DNA of 64,000 bases from Nocardioides allogilvus (GTDB taxonomy: Bacteria; Actinomycetota; Actinomycetes; Propionibacteriales; Nocardioidaceae), in contig NZ_PZYX01000001.1 in assembly GCF_003047285.1 (NCBI RefSeq), positions 62,001-126,000 of the forward strand. Direction: 5' to 3'. Below are positions 38,656 to 48,991 of this stretch, one piece after another. Under the pieces are notes generated by a model. It was given only the letters and a program-made list of their open reading frames with translations, did not search any database and was not told the origin of the DNA. Positions within the stretch are counted from its first letter, which is position 1, and the number at the start of each line of letters is the position of its first letter. The translations under genes and the position numbers were made by a program.

Positions 38656-38668
38656 CGCGGTCGGTGTC
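38642..38668 (+). promoter_or_regulatory. Candidate ECF41-type promoter
   Basis: TGTCACA (38642-38648), 16 bp, then TGTC (38665-38668), close to the ECF41 consensus TGTCACA-N16-CGTC. It lies at the end of the methyltransferase gene, 40 bp before the carboxymuconolactone decarboxylase-like gene, the usual ECF41 target. Confidence 0.6.
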
Positions 38669-38688
38669 TCCATGTCGTAGGAGACACC
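38663..38688 (+). promoter_or_regulatory. Inverted repeat overlapping the candidate -10 box
   Basis: GGTGTCTCC and GGAGACACC form a perfect 9-bp inverted repeat with an 8-nt loop. It overlaps the TGTC box and ends 19 bp before the next start. It may be a repressor site or a 5' mRNA stem. Confidence 0.45.
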
Positions 38689-38707
38689 ACCGACCAAGGA
38701 GATCACC

Positions 38708-39283
38708 ATGACCAGCACGTTCCGGATCCCGAAGGCCACCATCGACGGAGCGTACGGCGCGGTGATGCGCCGCGTCGCCCGCCGGATGTGGGGCCAGGTC
38801 CCCGACAACGCCTACGTCCTGTGGCACAACAGGAAGGTGATGAACGGCGTCTTCGGCTTCGAGCGCAAGGTCGCCAAGTGGGACGCCCTCGACGCGCACC
38901 TCAAGACCTACGCCGTGATGGCCAGCGCCGGCGTCATCGGCTGCTCGTGGTGCCTGGACTTCGGCTACTTCATGGCCCGCGAGGACGGTCTCGACCTCGC
39001 CAAGGTGCGGGAGGTGCCGCGCTGGCGCGAGTCGGAGGTCTTCACCGAGCTGGAGCGCGACGTGATGGCCTACGCGGAGGCGATGACGGCCACCCCGCCG
39101 GCCGTCACCGACGACATGGTCGCGAGCCTCGACGAGCGGCTCGGCCACGCCGCGGTCGTCGAGCTGACGATGATGGTCGCGATCGAGAACGAGCGCTCGC
39201 GCTTCAACTCCGCGATGGGCCTGGCGAGCCAGGGCTACAGCGACGTGTGCGAGCTGCCCCTCGCCGTACCCTCCGAGGTGTGA
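38708..39283 (+). CDS. Carboxymuconolactone decarboxylase-like (AhpD-fold) protein
   Basis: A 191-aa AhpD-fold protein. Cys79 and Cys82 (CSWCLDFGYF) form the redox-active CxxC of alkylhydroperoxidase-like members, with a nearby Glu/His set (ELTMMVAIENERSRFN). Proteins of this type commonly sit next to ECF41 sigma factors as their target and are thought to act in redox or peroxide handling rather than as true decarboxylases. AAGGAG precedes the ATG. Confidence 0.9.
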   Translation: MTSTFRIPKATIDGAYGAVMRRVARRMWGQVPDNAYVLWHNRKVMNGVFGFERKVAKWDALDAHLKTYAVMASAGVIGCSWCLDFGYFMAREDGLDLAKVREVPRWRESEVFTELERDVMAYAEAMTATPPAVTDDMVASLDERLGHAAVVELTMMVAIENERSRFNSAMGLASQGYSDVCELPLAVPSEV

Positions 39284-39285
39284 GT

Positions 39286-40152
39286 GTGAGCCGGACCGAC
39301 GCCTTCGTGGCGCACCGCAACCTGCTGTTCACCGTCGCCTACGAGATGCTCGGATCGGCGGCCGACTCCGAGGACGTGCTCCAGGAGGTCTGGTTGCGGT
39401 GGGCCGACGTCACCGACGAGGTGCACGACGAGCGCGCCTACCTCGTGCGGATCACGACGCGGCTCTCGCTCAACAAGCTGCGCGGCAACGCGCGGCGCCG
39501 TGAGGAGTACGTCGGTCCGTGGCTGCCTGAGCCGCTGCTGACCGCCCCCGACGTCGCCGAGGACGTCGCGCTCGCCGACAGCGTCTCGACCGCGATGATG
39601 CTGGTGCTGGAGACGCTGCCCCCGGTCGAGCGGGCGGTGTTCGTGCTGCGCGAGGTCTTCGACGTGTCCTATGCCGAGATCGCGGCGGCGGTCGACAAGT
39701 CGGAGGCGGCGGTGCGCCAGATCGCCCACCGGGCCAGGTCGCACGTCGAGGCGAGGCGCCCGCGCGAGGTGGTCGCGCCGCAGGCGCACGGTGCCGTGCT
39801 GGAGCGCTTCATCGACGCCGTCAACGGCGGCGACCTCCAGGCGCTGATGGATGCGATGGCCCCCGACATCGTGCTGATCACCGACGGCGGCGGCTTCAAG
39901 CGGGCGGCGCTGCGGCCGATCCTCGGGGCCGAGAAGGTGCTGCGCTTCCTGGCCGGCGTCTACGAGGCCTCGACCTCCGCCGAGATCGTCTCGGTCAACG
40001 GCGGGCCTGCCCTGCGGCTCGAGCTCGACGGCGAGCTGGAGGCGGTGGCGACGTTCACCTTCGAGAACGGGTTGGTGACCGGCGCCTACATCGTCCGCAA
40101 CCCGCACAAGCTCAAGGGCCTCGACGCCCAGAAGCGCCAGCTGACCCGCTGA
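39286..40152 (+). CDS. ECF41-family sigma factor with C-terminal SnoaL-like domain
   Basis: A 288-aa sigma factor. Region 2 is AHRNLLFTVAYEMLGSAADSEDVLQEVWLRW; the ECF41 hallmark WLPEPL begins at Trp79 in the linker; region 4 is ETLPPVERAVFVLREVFDVSYAEIAAAV. The C-terminal extension has the ECF41 markers DGGG (200-203) and NPHKL (272-276, near NPDKL), a SnoaL-like fold that adjusts sigma activity in place of an anti-sigma factor. The GTG at 39286 has GAGG at good spacing; GTG 39280, in the stop of the gene before, is the alternative. Confidence 0.94.
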   Translation: MSRTDAFVAHRNLLFTVAYEMLGSAADSEDVLQEVWLRWADVTDEVHDERAYLVRITTRLSLNKLRGNARRREEYVGPWLPEPLLTAPDVAEDVALADSVSTAMMLVLETLPPVERAVFVLREVFDVSYAEIAAAVDKSEAAVRQIAHRARSHVEARRPREVVAPQAHGAVLERFIDAVNGGDLQALMDAMAPDIVLITDGGGFKRAALRPILGAEKVLRFLAGVYEASTSAEIVSVNGGPALRLELDGELEAVATFTFENGLVTGAYIVRNPHKLKGLDAQKRQLTR

Positions 40153-40158
40153 AATGCA

Positions 40159-40190
40159 CGAACCCGCCCGGAGAGCTCCGGGCGGGTTCG
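40159..40190. terminator. Bidirectional hairpin between the sigma factor and ppa genes
   Basis: CGAACCCGCCCGGA and TCCGGGCGGGTTCG form a perfect 14-bp stem with loop GAGC in a convergent gap, 7 bp after one stop and 11 bp from the other. It can serve both strands. Confidence 0.88.
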
Positions 40191-40200
40191 AGGCGGTGGT

Positions 40201-40692
40201 TCAGTGGCCGGCGTGCTTGGCCCGCTCGAAGGAGGCGTGCACCTCGGCCTCGGCCTCCTCGCGGCCGACCCAGTTGGCGCCCTCGACGGACTTGCCGGGC
40301 TCGAGGTCCTTGTAGACCTCGAAGAAGTGCTGGATCTCGAGACGGTCGAACTCCGACACGTCGTTGATGTCCTTGAGGTGCGACATGCGCGGGTCGTGCG
40401 TCGGGACGCAGAGCACCTTGTCGTCGCCGCCGGCCTCGTCGGTCATGCGGAACATGCCGATGGCGCGGGCCTTGATGTGGCAGCCGGGGAAGGTCGGCAC
40501 CTGGAGGATGACGAGCGCGTCGAGCGGGTCGCCGTCGAGACCGAGCGTGTTCTCGATGTAGCCGTAGTCCTCGGGGTAGGCCGTCGAGGTGAAGAGCATC
40601 CGGTCGAGGTAGATCTTGCCGCTCTCGTGGTCGATCTCGTACTTGTTGCGAGAGCCCTTGGGGATCTCGATCACCACGTCAAACTCGAGCAC
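40201..40692 (-). CDS. ppa: Inorganic pyrophosphatase (soluble, family I)
   Basis: A 163-aa enzyme that hydrolyses pyrophosphate to two phosphates. The family I motif DGDPLDALV and [11 protein letters not shown] are present, with the initial [18 protein letters not shown]. The GTG at 40692 is preceded by GGAGG; a long in-frame extension upstream lacks similarity. The cell thus has both soluble and H+-pumping pyrophosphatases. Confidence 0.97.
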   Translation of the reverse strand: MLEFDVVIEIPKGSRNKYEIDHESGKIYLDRMLFTSTAYPEDYGYIENTLGLDGDPLDALVILQVPTFPGCHIKARAIGMFRMTDEAGGDDKVLCVPTHDPRMSHLKDINDVSEFDRLEIQHFFEVYKDLEPGKSVEGANWVGREEAEAEVHASFERAKHAGH

Positions 40693-40829
40693 AGTGCCTC
40701 CACGTCGTCGATGCCCCGGCGACTCCGGAGCTGGTCCGTCCGGGCACTCCAGGGTGGACCCGGGCCCGGCTCGAGGGTCAGTGTCGCGCACAATGACGCA
40801 AAAGGGCCAAAGGAACGGGGGCAAATCGA

Positions 40830-42287
40830 GTGGGACGTGACGCACGCCACCCTGCCGGTCCGGGCGCTGCGGCGCACTGGCTGCCCACCCTGCTCGTCCT
40901 CGCACTGCTCGGCGGAGCGGTTGCCGCCTACCGCTTCGATCTCGGTCCCCGCTACCTCGGTTGGTACGGCGACGACGTGACCCAGGACCCGGCAGCGGTC
41001 GCGCCGCCGGCCGGCTTGGAGTTCCCGGCCTGGCCCGCGCCTGCCCCGGTCGCCGCGCCCGCGCAGCCGCAGACCCTCGTCGACCCGGCCGCCGTCGAGG
41101 CCGCCGTGGCCGAGGGGCTGCGGGACAAGGACCTCGGCAAGCACGTCGTGGCGGCGGTCGGCGACCTGGGCGGCGACGGTGCCGTGTGGACCCGCGACGA
41201 CGACCAGTTCCTGCCGGCGTCGATCACCAAGCTGCTGACCAGCGCTGCCGCGTTGTCGGCCCTCGGACCCGACACCCGGTTCACCACGCGCGTCGTGGCC
41301 GGCCGTTCCCGGCGCCAGGTCGTGCTCGTCGGCGGCGGCGACCCCTATCTCGCGAGCAAGCCGGTGGCGCCCGAGGAGGCCGCGTCGGTCTACCCCGCCC
41401 GCGCCGACGTCCTCACCCTGGCCCGCGCGACGGCCCGCGCGCTCAAGGGCCGCAAGCGGGTGCGGGTCGTCTACGACGACTCGCTGTTCACCGGCCCCAC
41501 CGACAACCCGAAGTGGCGCGCCGACTACGTCCCCGACGACATCGTCACGCCGATCACGGCCCTGTGGGTCGACCGGGGCGCGTCCCCGACGGGATACGGC
41601 CGCAGCGACGACCCCTCGCTCACCGCCGCCGCGACCTTCGCCAGGGCGCTGGCCGCCCAGGGCGTGAAGGTGCTCGGCGCCCCGACCCGCGGCGTCGCGT
41701 CACCGGGCGCGGCCACGCTGGCCAGCGTCGAGAGCGCCCGGGTCGACCAGGTCGTCGAGCGCCTGCTCGACGTCAGCGACAACGAGGCGGCCGAGGTGCT
41801 GGCCCACCACGTCGGGCTCGCGGTCACCGGTGACGGCTCCTTCACCGGTGGTGCGGCCGGGGTGCTCAGCACCCTGCAGTCCCTCGGCGTCGAGACCGGC
41901 TCCGACGTCGTCCACGACGGCTCGGGGCTCTCCCGCTTCAACCGGCTCTCGCCGACGACCATGCTGCAGGTCCTCCAGATCGCCGCCCGCGCCGACCACC
42001 CCGAGCTCCGCACCCTGATCACTGGGCTGCCGGTGGCCGGCTTCACCGGCTCGCTCGCGGGCCGGTTCGCCTCCGCGGACGCAGTCGCGCTCGGCGACGT
42101 ACGCGCCAAGACGGGCACGCTCAGCGGCGTCAGCTCGCTCGCCGGGCTCGCCACCGGGCGCGACGGGACGCAGATGGTGTTCGTGCTCGCCGTGGACAAG
42201 ACCGGGAAGGCGCGCGAGGTCGACGTCGAGGCTGCCCTGGATGCGCTCGCCGCGGACCTCGCCGCCTGTGTGTGCGGCGCGGGCTAG
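40830..42287 (+). CDS. dacB: D-alanyl-D-alanine carboxypeptidase/endopeptidase (PBP4 type)
   Basis: A 485-aa class C penicillin-binding protein. A membrane anchor or signal lies near residues 18-34, followed by an Ala/Pro-rich linker. Catalytic SITK is at 131-134, SDN at 316-318 and KTG at 427-429. It should trim or cut crosslinked wall peptides outside the membrane. The GTG at 40830 is chosen for the purine-rich segment before it. In actinobacteria this gene precedes the zincin, tilS and hpt, as here. Confidence 0.95.
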   Translation: MGRDARHPAGPGAAAHWLPTLLVLALLGGAVAAYRFDLGPRYLGWYGDDVTQDPAAVAPPAGLEFPAWPAPAPVAAPAQPQTLVDPAAVEAAVAEGLRDKDLGKHVVAAVGDLGGDGAVWTRDDDQFLPASITKLLTSAAALSALGPDTRFTTRVVAGRSRRQVVLVGGGDPYLASKPVAPEEAASVYPARADVLTLARATARALKGRKRVRVVYDDSLFTGPTDNPKWRADYVPDDIVTPITALWVDRGASPTGYGRSDDPSLTAAATFARALAAQGVKVLGAPTRGVASPGAATLASVESARVDQVVERLLDVSDNEAAEVLAHHVGLAVTGDGSFTGGAAGVLSTLQSLGVETGSDVVHDGSGLSRFNRLSPTTMLQVLQIAARADHPELRTLITGLPVAGFTGSLAGRFASADAVALGDVRAKTGTLSGVSSLAGLATGRDGTQMVFVLAVDKTGKAREVDVEAALDALAADLAACVCGAG

Positions 42288-42296
42288 GGTCGCGGC

Positions 42297-43319
42297 ATGA
42301 GTGGACTGGTCGACTGGGACTTCGCGGTGAACCTCGGCGCCAAGGTGGCGGGGGACGGGCCCGAGGTGTCCCCCGACGACGCGGCCGCCGCCGTCGCGGA
42401 GCTGCGCGCGGGAGCCGACCGCTCCACCGGCCTGGTGCGCGAGTTCACCGGCCTCGTCGCGGCCGAGCACACCGCGCCCGTGCTGGTCGTCGACCGGCGC
42501 GGCTGGGTGCAGGCCAACGCCGACGGCTTCGCCAAGATCATCGAGCCGATGGTCGCCAAGCTGTCGGCGAAGAAGGGCGCCCCGTCCGGGCTCTCGCTGG
42601 CGATCGGCTCCCGCGTCACCGGCGCCGAGGTCGGCCTGCTGCTCGGCTTCCTCGGCACCAAGGTGCTGGGGCAGTTCGACCCCTTCCACGACCCGTCCGG
42701 CCGGCTGCTGCTCGTCGCGCCCAACATCGTGCACGTCGAGCGCGAGCTCAGCGCCGACCCGAGCGACTTCCGCCTGTGGGTCTGCCTGCACGAGGAGACC
42801 CACCGCGTGCAGTTCACGGCCGTGCCGTGGATGCGTGACCACCTCCACTCCGAGATGATGGCGCTGACCGACAGCGTCGAGCCGACCCGACTCGCCGAGG
42901 ACGCCGTCCGTCGCGTCTCCGAGGCCGTCCGGGGTGGTGGCGGCAGCCTGATCGACATGATGAGCACCCCCGAGCAGCGCGCGATCCTCGACCGGATCAC
43001 CGGCGTCATGTCGCTGCTCGAGGGCCACGCCGACGTCGTGATGGACGGCGTCGGACCCACCGTCATCCCCTCGGTCGACGCGATCCGCGCGTCCTTCAAC
43101 GAGCGCCGCAAGGGCATCGGCACCCTCGACCGCATCCTGCGCCGGCTGCTCGGCCTCGACGCCAAGATGGCGCAGTACCGCGACGGCGCCACCTTCGTGA
43201 ACCACATCGTCGACAAGGTCGGCATGGAGCAGTTCAACGCCGTCTGGGCCGGCCCCGAGAACCTCCCGTCCAAGTCCGAGATCGGCGACCCCGACGCCTG
43301 GATCACCCGCGTCTTGTGA
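42297..43319 (+). CDS. Zinc-dependent metalloprotease-like protein (F420-associated zincin family)
   Basis: A 340-aa protein of the actinobacterial family sometimes called coenzyme F420 biosynthesis-associated. The zinc motif HEETH is at 165-169, followed by RVQF and a downstream LLEGHADVVMD that supplies the third ligand. The physiological substrate is not known. Conserved between dacB and tilS. Its stop overlaps the tilS start (GTGA). Confidence 0.9.
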   Translation: MSGLVDWDFAVNLGAKVAGDGPEVSPDDAAAAVAELRAGADRSTGLVREFTGLVAAEHTAPVLVVDRRGWVQANADGFAKIIEPMVAKLSAKKGAPSGLSLAIGSRVTGAEVGLLLGFLGTKVLGQFDPFHDPSGRLLLVAPNIVHVERELSADPSDFRLWVCLHEETHRVQFTAVPWMRDHLHSEMMALTDSVEPTRLAEDAVRRVSEAVRGGGGSLIDMMSTPEQRAILDRITGVMSLLEGHADVVMDGVGPTVIPSVDAIRASFNERRKGIGTLDRILRRLLGLDAKMAQYRDGATFVNHIVDKVGMEQFNAVWAGPENLPSKSEIGDPDAWITRVL

Positions 43320-44302
43320 CCCTCCACCCGTCTCTCGCGGTCGTACGCCGAGGTGTGCGCGCCGTGCTCGACCCGCTCGACCCCGGCGCGACCGTGGTGG
43401 TGGCCTGCAGCGGCGGAGCCGACTCGCTGGCGCTGCTCTCCGCTTCTCTCTTCGAGGGGCACAAGAGGTCGCTGCGGGTCGTCGGGGTGACCGTCGACCA
43501 CCGGCTCCAGCCGGGCTCGGACGCCCAGGCCCAGCGCGTCGTCGAGCAGATGGCCGCGATGGGTGCCGACGAGACTCTGACCGCGATCGTCACGGTCTCT
43601 GCGACCGGGATCGGTCCCGAGGGTGCCGCCCGGCAGGCGCGCTACGCCGTGCTCGAGCAGGTCGCCGCTCGGCTCTCCGCCGCGGTCGTGCTCCTCGGCC
43701 ACACCCTCGACGACCAGGCCGAGACGGTGCTGCTCGGCCTGACCCGCGGCTCGGGCGGTCGTTCCCTGGCCGGCATGCGGCGCGGGTTCGACGTCTTCGC
43801 ACGCCCGCTCCTCGACGTACGCCGCGACGACACCGTCACCGCCTGCCAGGTCGAGGGCCTCACGGTGTGGGAGGACCCCCACAACTCGGACCCGGCGTTC
43901 ACGCGGGTGCGCGTCCGCCGCACGATCCTGCCGCTCCTCGAGGACGAGCTCGGGCCGGGCGTGGCCCGCACCCTCGCCCGGACCGCCGACCAGCTCCGCG
44001 ACGACATGGCGCTGCTCGACTCACTGGCTGACTCCGTCCTGGCGCAGGTGGCCGGTCCGCACGGACTTACGATCCCGCTGCTGTCCGCCCAGCCGCCGGC
44101 GCTGCGCCGCCGGGTCATCCGCTCCGCCGCCCTCGCTGCCGGAGCCCCGCCCGCCGAGCTTTTCCACGAGCACGTCCTCGCCGTCGACGCCCTCCTGACC
44201 GACTGGCGGGGGCAGAAGTGGATCGACCTCCCGGGCCACCTGCGCGCCGTACGCCGTGACGCTCTGCTCGTCCTCGAGCCGGCTCCGACCGCCCCCTCCT
44301 GA
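43316..44302 (+). CDS. tilS: tRNA(Ile)-lysidine synthase
   Basis: A 328-aa ATP-dependent enzyme that attaches lysine to C34 of the CAU-anticodon tRNA-Ile, changing its reading from AUG to AUA. The N-type PP-loop is SGGADSLALL, followed by GVTVDHRLQPGS and LLGHTLDDQAETVLLGLTRGSG. The short form without the full C-terminal domains is typical of actinobacteria. In most bacteria it is followed directly by hpt and ftsH; here repeat elements and a DUF559 gene intervene. Confidence 0.96.
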   Translation: MTLHPSLAVVRRGVRAVLDPLDPGATVVVACSGGADSLALLSASLFEGHKRSLRVVGVTVDHRLQPGSDAQAQRVVEQMAAMGADETLTAIVTVSATGIGPEGAARQARYAVLEQVAARLSAAVVLLGHTLDDQAETVLLGLTRGSGGRSLAGMRRGFDVFARPLLDVRRDDTVTACQVEGLTVWEDPHNSDPAFTRVRVRRTILPLLEDELGPGVARTLARTADQLRDDMALLDSLADSVLAQVAGPHGLTIPLLSAQPPALRRRVIRSAALAAGAPPAELFHEHVLAVDALLTDWRGQKWIDLPGHLRAVRRDALLVLEPAPTAPS

Positions 44303-44310
44303 GTCCCCGG

Positions 44311-44407
44311 CTGAACTTCCACTCGCACGAGTGGAAGTTCAGGGCTCGCTCGGCGCTCCCACGCTCAGCCCCCGATGGATTTCCACTCGCACGAGTGGAA
44401 GTTCAGG
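44311..44407 (+). repeat. Paired-palindrome element, copy D
   Basis: The first palindrome (44311-44342) is perfect: 15-bp arms CTGAACTTCCACTCG/CGAGTGGAAGTTCAG around CA. The second (44374-44407) pairs TTCCACTCG-CA-CGAGTGGAA with mismatched outer arms. Centres at 44326.5 and 44390.5 (64 bp). The spacer shares CTCCCACGCTCA with copy E. It begins 8 bp after tilS. Confidence 0.92.
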
Positions 44408-44494
44408 AGGGGCTGGCACGGGAGGCCGGAGCCCCTCCACGACACCTGTGGATAACCTCGACGCGGTCGGGCCGGTCAGCGGCATCCTGCTGAC

Positions 44495-45433
44495 ATGCAC
44501 CGCAACCGTCCCTTCGACCCTCGTGAGCCGTTCCCACGGTTCCGGGCCCTGCGTGCCGGCTACTCCCGGTCGTACGTCGACTCGCCGGCCTTCCGCCGGT
44601 TGCTCCACGGCATCATCGTGTCGGCGGAGGTTCCGGACTCTGCCCTGCTGCGGGTCAAGGCGGCCCTCGCCTGCTACTTCGACGATGCCTTCGCCTCCCA
44701 TGCTTCAGCGGCGCGTGTCTGGCGGGTGCCGGTCAGCACACGACCGGGCGAGCACGTCACCGTCTCTGCGGACGCCCACCGGCTGCGCCGACGGGGCGTG
44801 ACGACCCATCACCGCCCGGGAGCGGACGTGGCCGTCGTCCATGGTGTGCGTGTCTCGGTGCTGACGGACCTGTTCGTCGAGCTCGCCGAGGAACTCCCGT
44901 TGGTCGAGCTCGTCGTCGCCGGTGACTGGATGGTGCGTCGGCAGGGCGTCCGCATCAGCCAGCTCAAGCGAGCCGCGAAGAAGGCGACCGGTCGGGCCGG
45001 ACTCCTGGCGCGCCAAGCCGCTCGCTGGGTGCGCGCCCGTGTCGACTCGCCCATGGAGTCGCGGCTGCGGATGCTGGTCGTGCTGGCCGGGCTGCCCGAG
45101 CCGGTGGTCAACGTCAGCATCCGCGACGAGGACGGCATGGAGATCAGGCGCTACGACCTGAGCTGGCCAGAGGTGCGCGTCGTCGTGGAGTACGACGGGC
45201 GCCATCACGTCGAACGCATCGAGCAGTGGGAGAGCGATCTCGAGCGTCGCGAGGCCATCGACGACGATGACTGGCGCATCCTCGTGGTGGTGGCCGGTGG
45301 GGTCTACAAGAGGCCGGAGGAGACCGTCGACCGGGTGTTCCGTCTGCTGGCCGCCCGCGGCCTGCCTGGTCTGCCCGAACGGCCGAGCGACGACTGGCGC
45401 CCGCACTTCCCGGGGCAGGCTGCCGCGGCCTGA
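44495..45433 (+). CDS. DUF559-domain protein (Vsr-like endonuclease fold) with AbiEi-like N-terminus
   Basis: A 312-aa protein. The N-terminal part (to about residue 185) resembles the AbiEi-type helical/antitoxin-like region found before DUF559 domains in actinobacteria, with a patch HASAARVWRVP. The C-terminal part is a DUF559 domain with the very-short-patch-repair-like layout YDLSWPEVRVVVEYDGRHH...DLERREAIDDDDWRILVV; Asp, Glu and His positions could form a PD-(D/E)XK-type site. Nuclease activity is predicted, not shown. It is bracketed by repeat copies D and E and lies between tilS and hpt. The ATG at 44495 is used. Confidence 0.85.
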   Translation: MHRNRPFDPREPFPRFRALRAGYSRSYVDSPAFRRLLHGIIVSAEVPDSALLRVKAALACYFDDAFASHASAARVWRVPVSTRPGEHVTVSADAHRLRRRGVTTHHRPGADVAVVHGVRVSVLTDLFVELAEELPLVELVVAGDWMVRRQGVRISQLKRAAKKATGRAGLLARQAARWVRARVDSPMESRLRMLVVLAGLPEPVVNVSIRDEDGMEIRRYDLSWPEVRVVVEYDGRHHVERIEQWESDLERREAIDDDDWRILVVVAGGVYKRPEETVDRVFRLLAARGLPGLPERPSDDWRPHFPGQAAAA

Positions 45434-45466
45434 CGGCTGCGCCGCCCGCGCGTCGCCGTACCCACC

Positions 45467-45564
45467 GATGCATTTCCACTCGCTCGAGTGGAAATGCAGG
45501 TCAGGATCGGCCCTCCCACGCTCACCCCCGGATGAACTTCCACTCGCAGGAGTGGAAATCCATC
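45467..45564 (+). repeat. Paired-palindrome element, copy E
   Basis: The first palindrome has 14-bp perfect arms TGCATTTCCACTCG/CGAGTGGAAATGCA around CT; its outer seven bases differ from copies A-D yet remain paired. The second (45531-45564) has left arm GATGAACTTCCACTC and right arm GAGTGGAAATCCATC, mismatched outside. Centres at 45483.5 and 45547.5 (64 bp). Confidence 0.92.
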
Positions 45565-45645
45565 GGGAGGCGATTGCGAGCAGGAGCGTCGTACGCCGCA
45601 CGGACCCGTGGCGACGAGAGGCCGGCGTGCATCTACGCTGACGCC

Positions 45646-46197
45646 ATGGAGTCAGCCCACGTGGAGAACGACCTCGTCAACGTGCTGTTCACCGAAGCGC
45701 AGATCCAGGCGCGGCTGGCTGAGATGGCGACCCAGATCGCGGCCGACTACGAGGGCCAGGACCTGCTGATGGTGGGCGTGCTCCGTGGTGCGGTGATGGT
45801 CATGGCCGACCTGTCGCGGGCGCTGCCGCGCCACGTCGAGATGGACTGGATGGCGATCAGCTCCTACGGCTCGGGCACAAAGTCGAGCGGCGTGGTGCGC
45901 ATCCTCAAGGACCTCGACACCGACATCACCGGTCGGCACGTGCTGATCGTGGACGAGATCATCGACACCGGGCTGACGCTGAGCTGGCTGGTCAATAGCC
46001 TCGGCAGCCGCAGCCCGGCCAGCGTCGAGATCGCCACCCTGCTCCGCAAGCCGGAGGCGCTGAGCATGCCGGTGGAGCCGAGGTACGTCGGCTGGGACAT
46101 CCCGAACGAGTTCGTCGTGGGCTACGGCCTGGACTACCGCGAGAAGTACCGCAACCTGCGCGACATCGGCACGCTGGCCCCCCACGTCTACTCCTGA
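45646..46197 (+). CDS. hpt: Hypoxanthine phosphoribosyltransferase
   Basis: A 183-aa purine salvage enzyme that joins hypoxanthine or guanine to PRPP. The PRPP-binding motif VDEIIDTGLTLS starts at Val102; GVLRGAVMVMADL and the C-terminal VGYGLDYREKYRNLR are also present. The ATG at 45646 is the start of the conserved region; upstream in-frame starts lie in the repeat and are rejected. Followed by ftsH, the conserved bacterial order. Confidence 0.97.
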   Translation: MESAHVENDLVNVLFTEAQIQARLAEMATQIAADYEGQDLLMVGVLRGAVMVMADLSRALPRHVEMDWMAISSYGSGTKSSGVVRILKDLDTDITGRHVLIVDEIIDTGLTLSWLVNSLGSRSPASVEIATLLRKPEALSMPVEPRYVGWDIPNEFVVGYGLDYREKYRNLRDIGTLAPHVYS

Positions 46198-46319
46198 GCG
46201 GCGCCTCGCTTTCACCCCGCCTGAAACAATGCCTGCGTAAGCACGACTGGCACCACCAAGACCACAGGCTGGCCGCGACGAGGTAGCGTCGCGTCACTCC
46301 TGATCACCCCTGGCGAAAG

Positions 46320-48368
<2,049 letters not shown>

Positions 48369-48382
48369 ACGGACCCGCGACG

Positions 48383-48991
48383 ATGACCGATCCGATCAGC
48401 CTCGACGAGCGCGAGATCCCCGACTACGACCACGCGCGTGCGGAGGCTGCCGTCCGCGAGCTGCTCGCGGCCATCGGCGAGGACCCGGAGCGCGAGGGGC
48501 TGCTGGAGACGCCGGCCCGGGTCGCGCGGGCCTATGCCGAGCTGACCCAGGGCCTGCGCCAGCGCCCGGAGGACGTGCTCACCACGACGTTCGACATCGG
48601 TCACGACGAGATGGTGCTGGTGCGCGACATCGAGCTGTGGTCGATGTGCGAGCACCACCTCGTGCCCTTCACCGGGGTCGCCCACGTCGGCTACATCCCG
48701 GCCGAGAGCGGCAAGATCACCGGGCTGTCCAAGCTGGCCCGCCTGGTCGACGTCTATGCCAAGCGTCCGCAGGTCCAGGAGCGCCTCACCACCCAGGTGG
48801 CCGACGCACTGATGGAGATCCTCGACGCGCGCGGCGTGATCGTGGTGATCGAGGCCGAGCACCTCTGCATGACCATGCGCGGCGTCCGCAAGGCCGGCGC
48901 CCGCACGATCACCAGTGCCGTCCGCGGCACGATGCTCACCGACCAGGCCACCCGCGCCGAGGCAATGGCGCTGATCAACTCCCGACGATGA
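48383..48991 (+). CDS. folE: GTP cyclohydrolase I
   Basis: A 202-aa enzyme making dihydroneopterin triphosphate from GTP, the first step of folate synthesis. Zinc ligands are Cys89 in MCEHHL and the later [29 protein letters not shown] is the substrate region. The stop overlaps the folP start (ATGA). Confidence 0.97.
   Translation: MTDPISLDEREIPDYDHARAEAAVRELLAAIGEDPEREGLLETPARVARAYAELTQGLRQRPEDVLTTTFDIGHDEMVLVRDIELWSMCEHHLVPFTGVAHVGYIPAESGKITGLSKLARLVDVYAKRPQVQERLTTQVADALMEILDARGVIVVIEAEHLCMTMRGVRKAGARTITSAVRGTMLTDQATRAEAMALINSRR

Noticed and set aside
44311..45564. Reading the palindromes as tiny genes, since several begin with ATG and give MxFHSxEWK-like peptides
   Set aside because: The peptide similarity follows from the palindrome sequence. 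Frames end or continue randomly, ribosome-binding sites are missing and third positions show no coding bias.
9497..45564. Paired palindromes as ordinary intrinsic terminators
   Set aside because: No T-tracts follow, there are always two at a fixed distance, and clear single-stem terminators exist elsewhere in the window (4091, 40159). A role in ending transcripts is still possible as a side effect.
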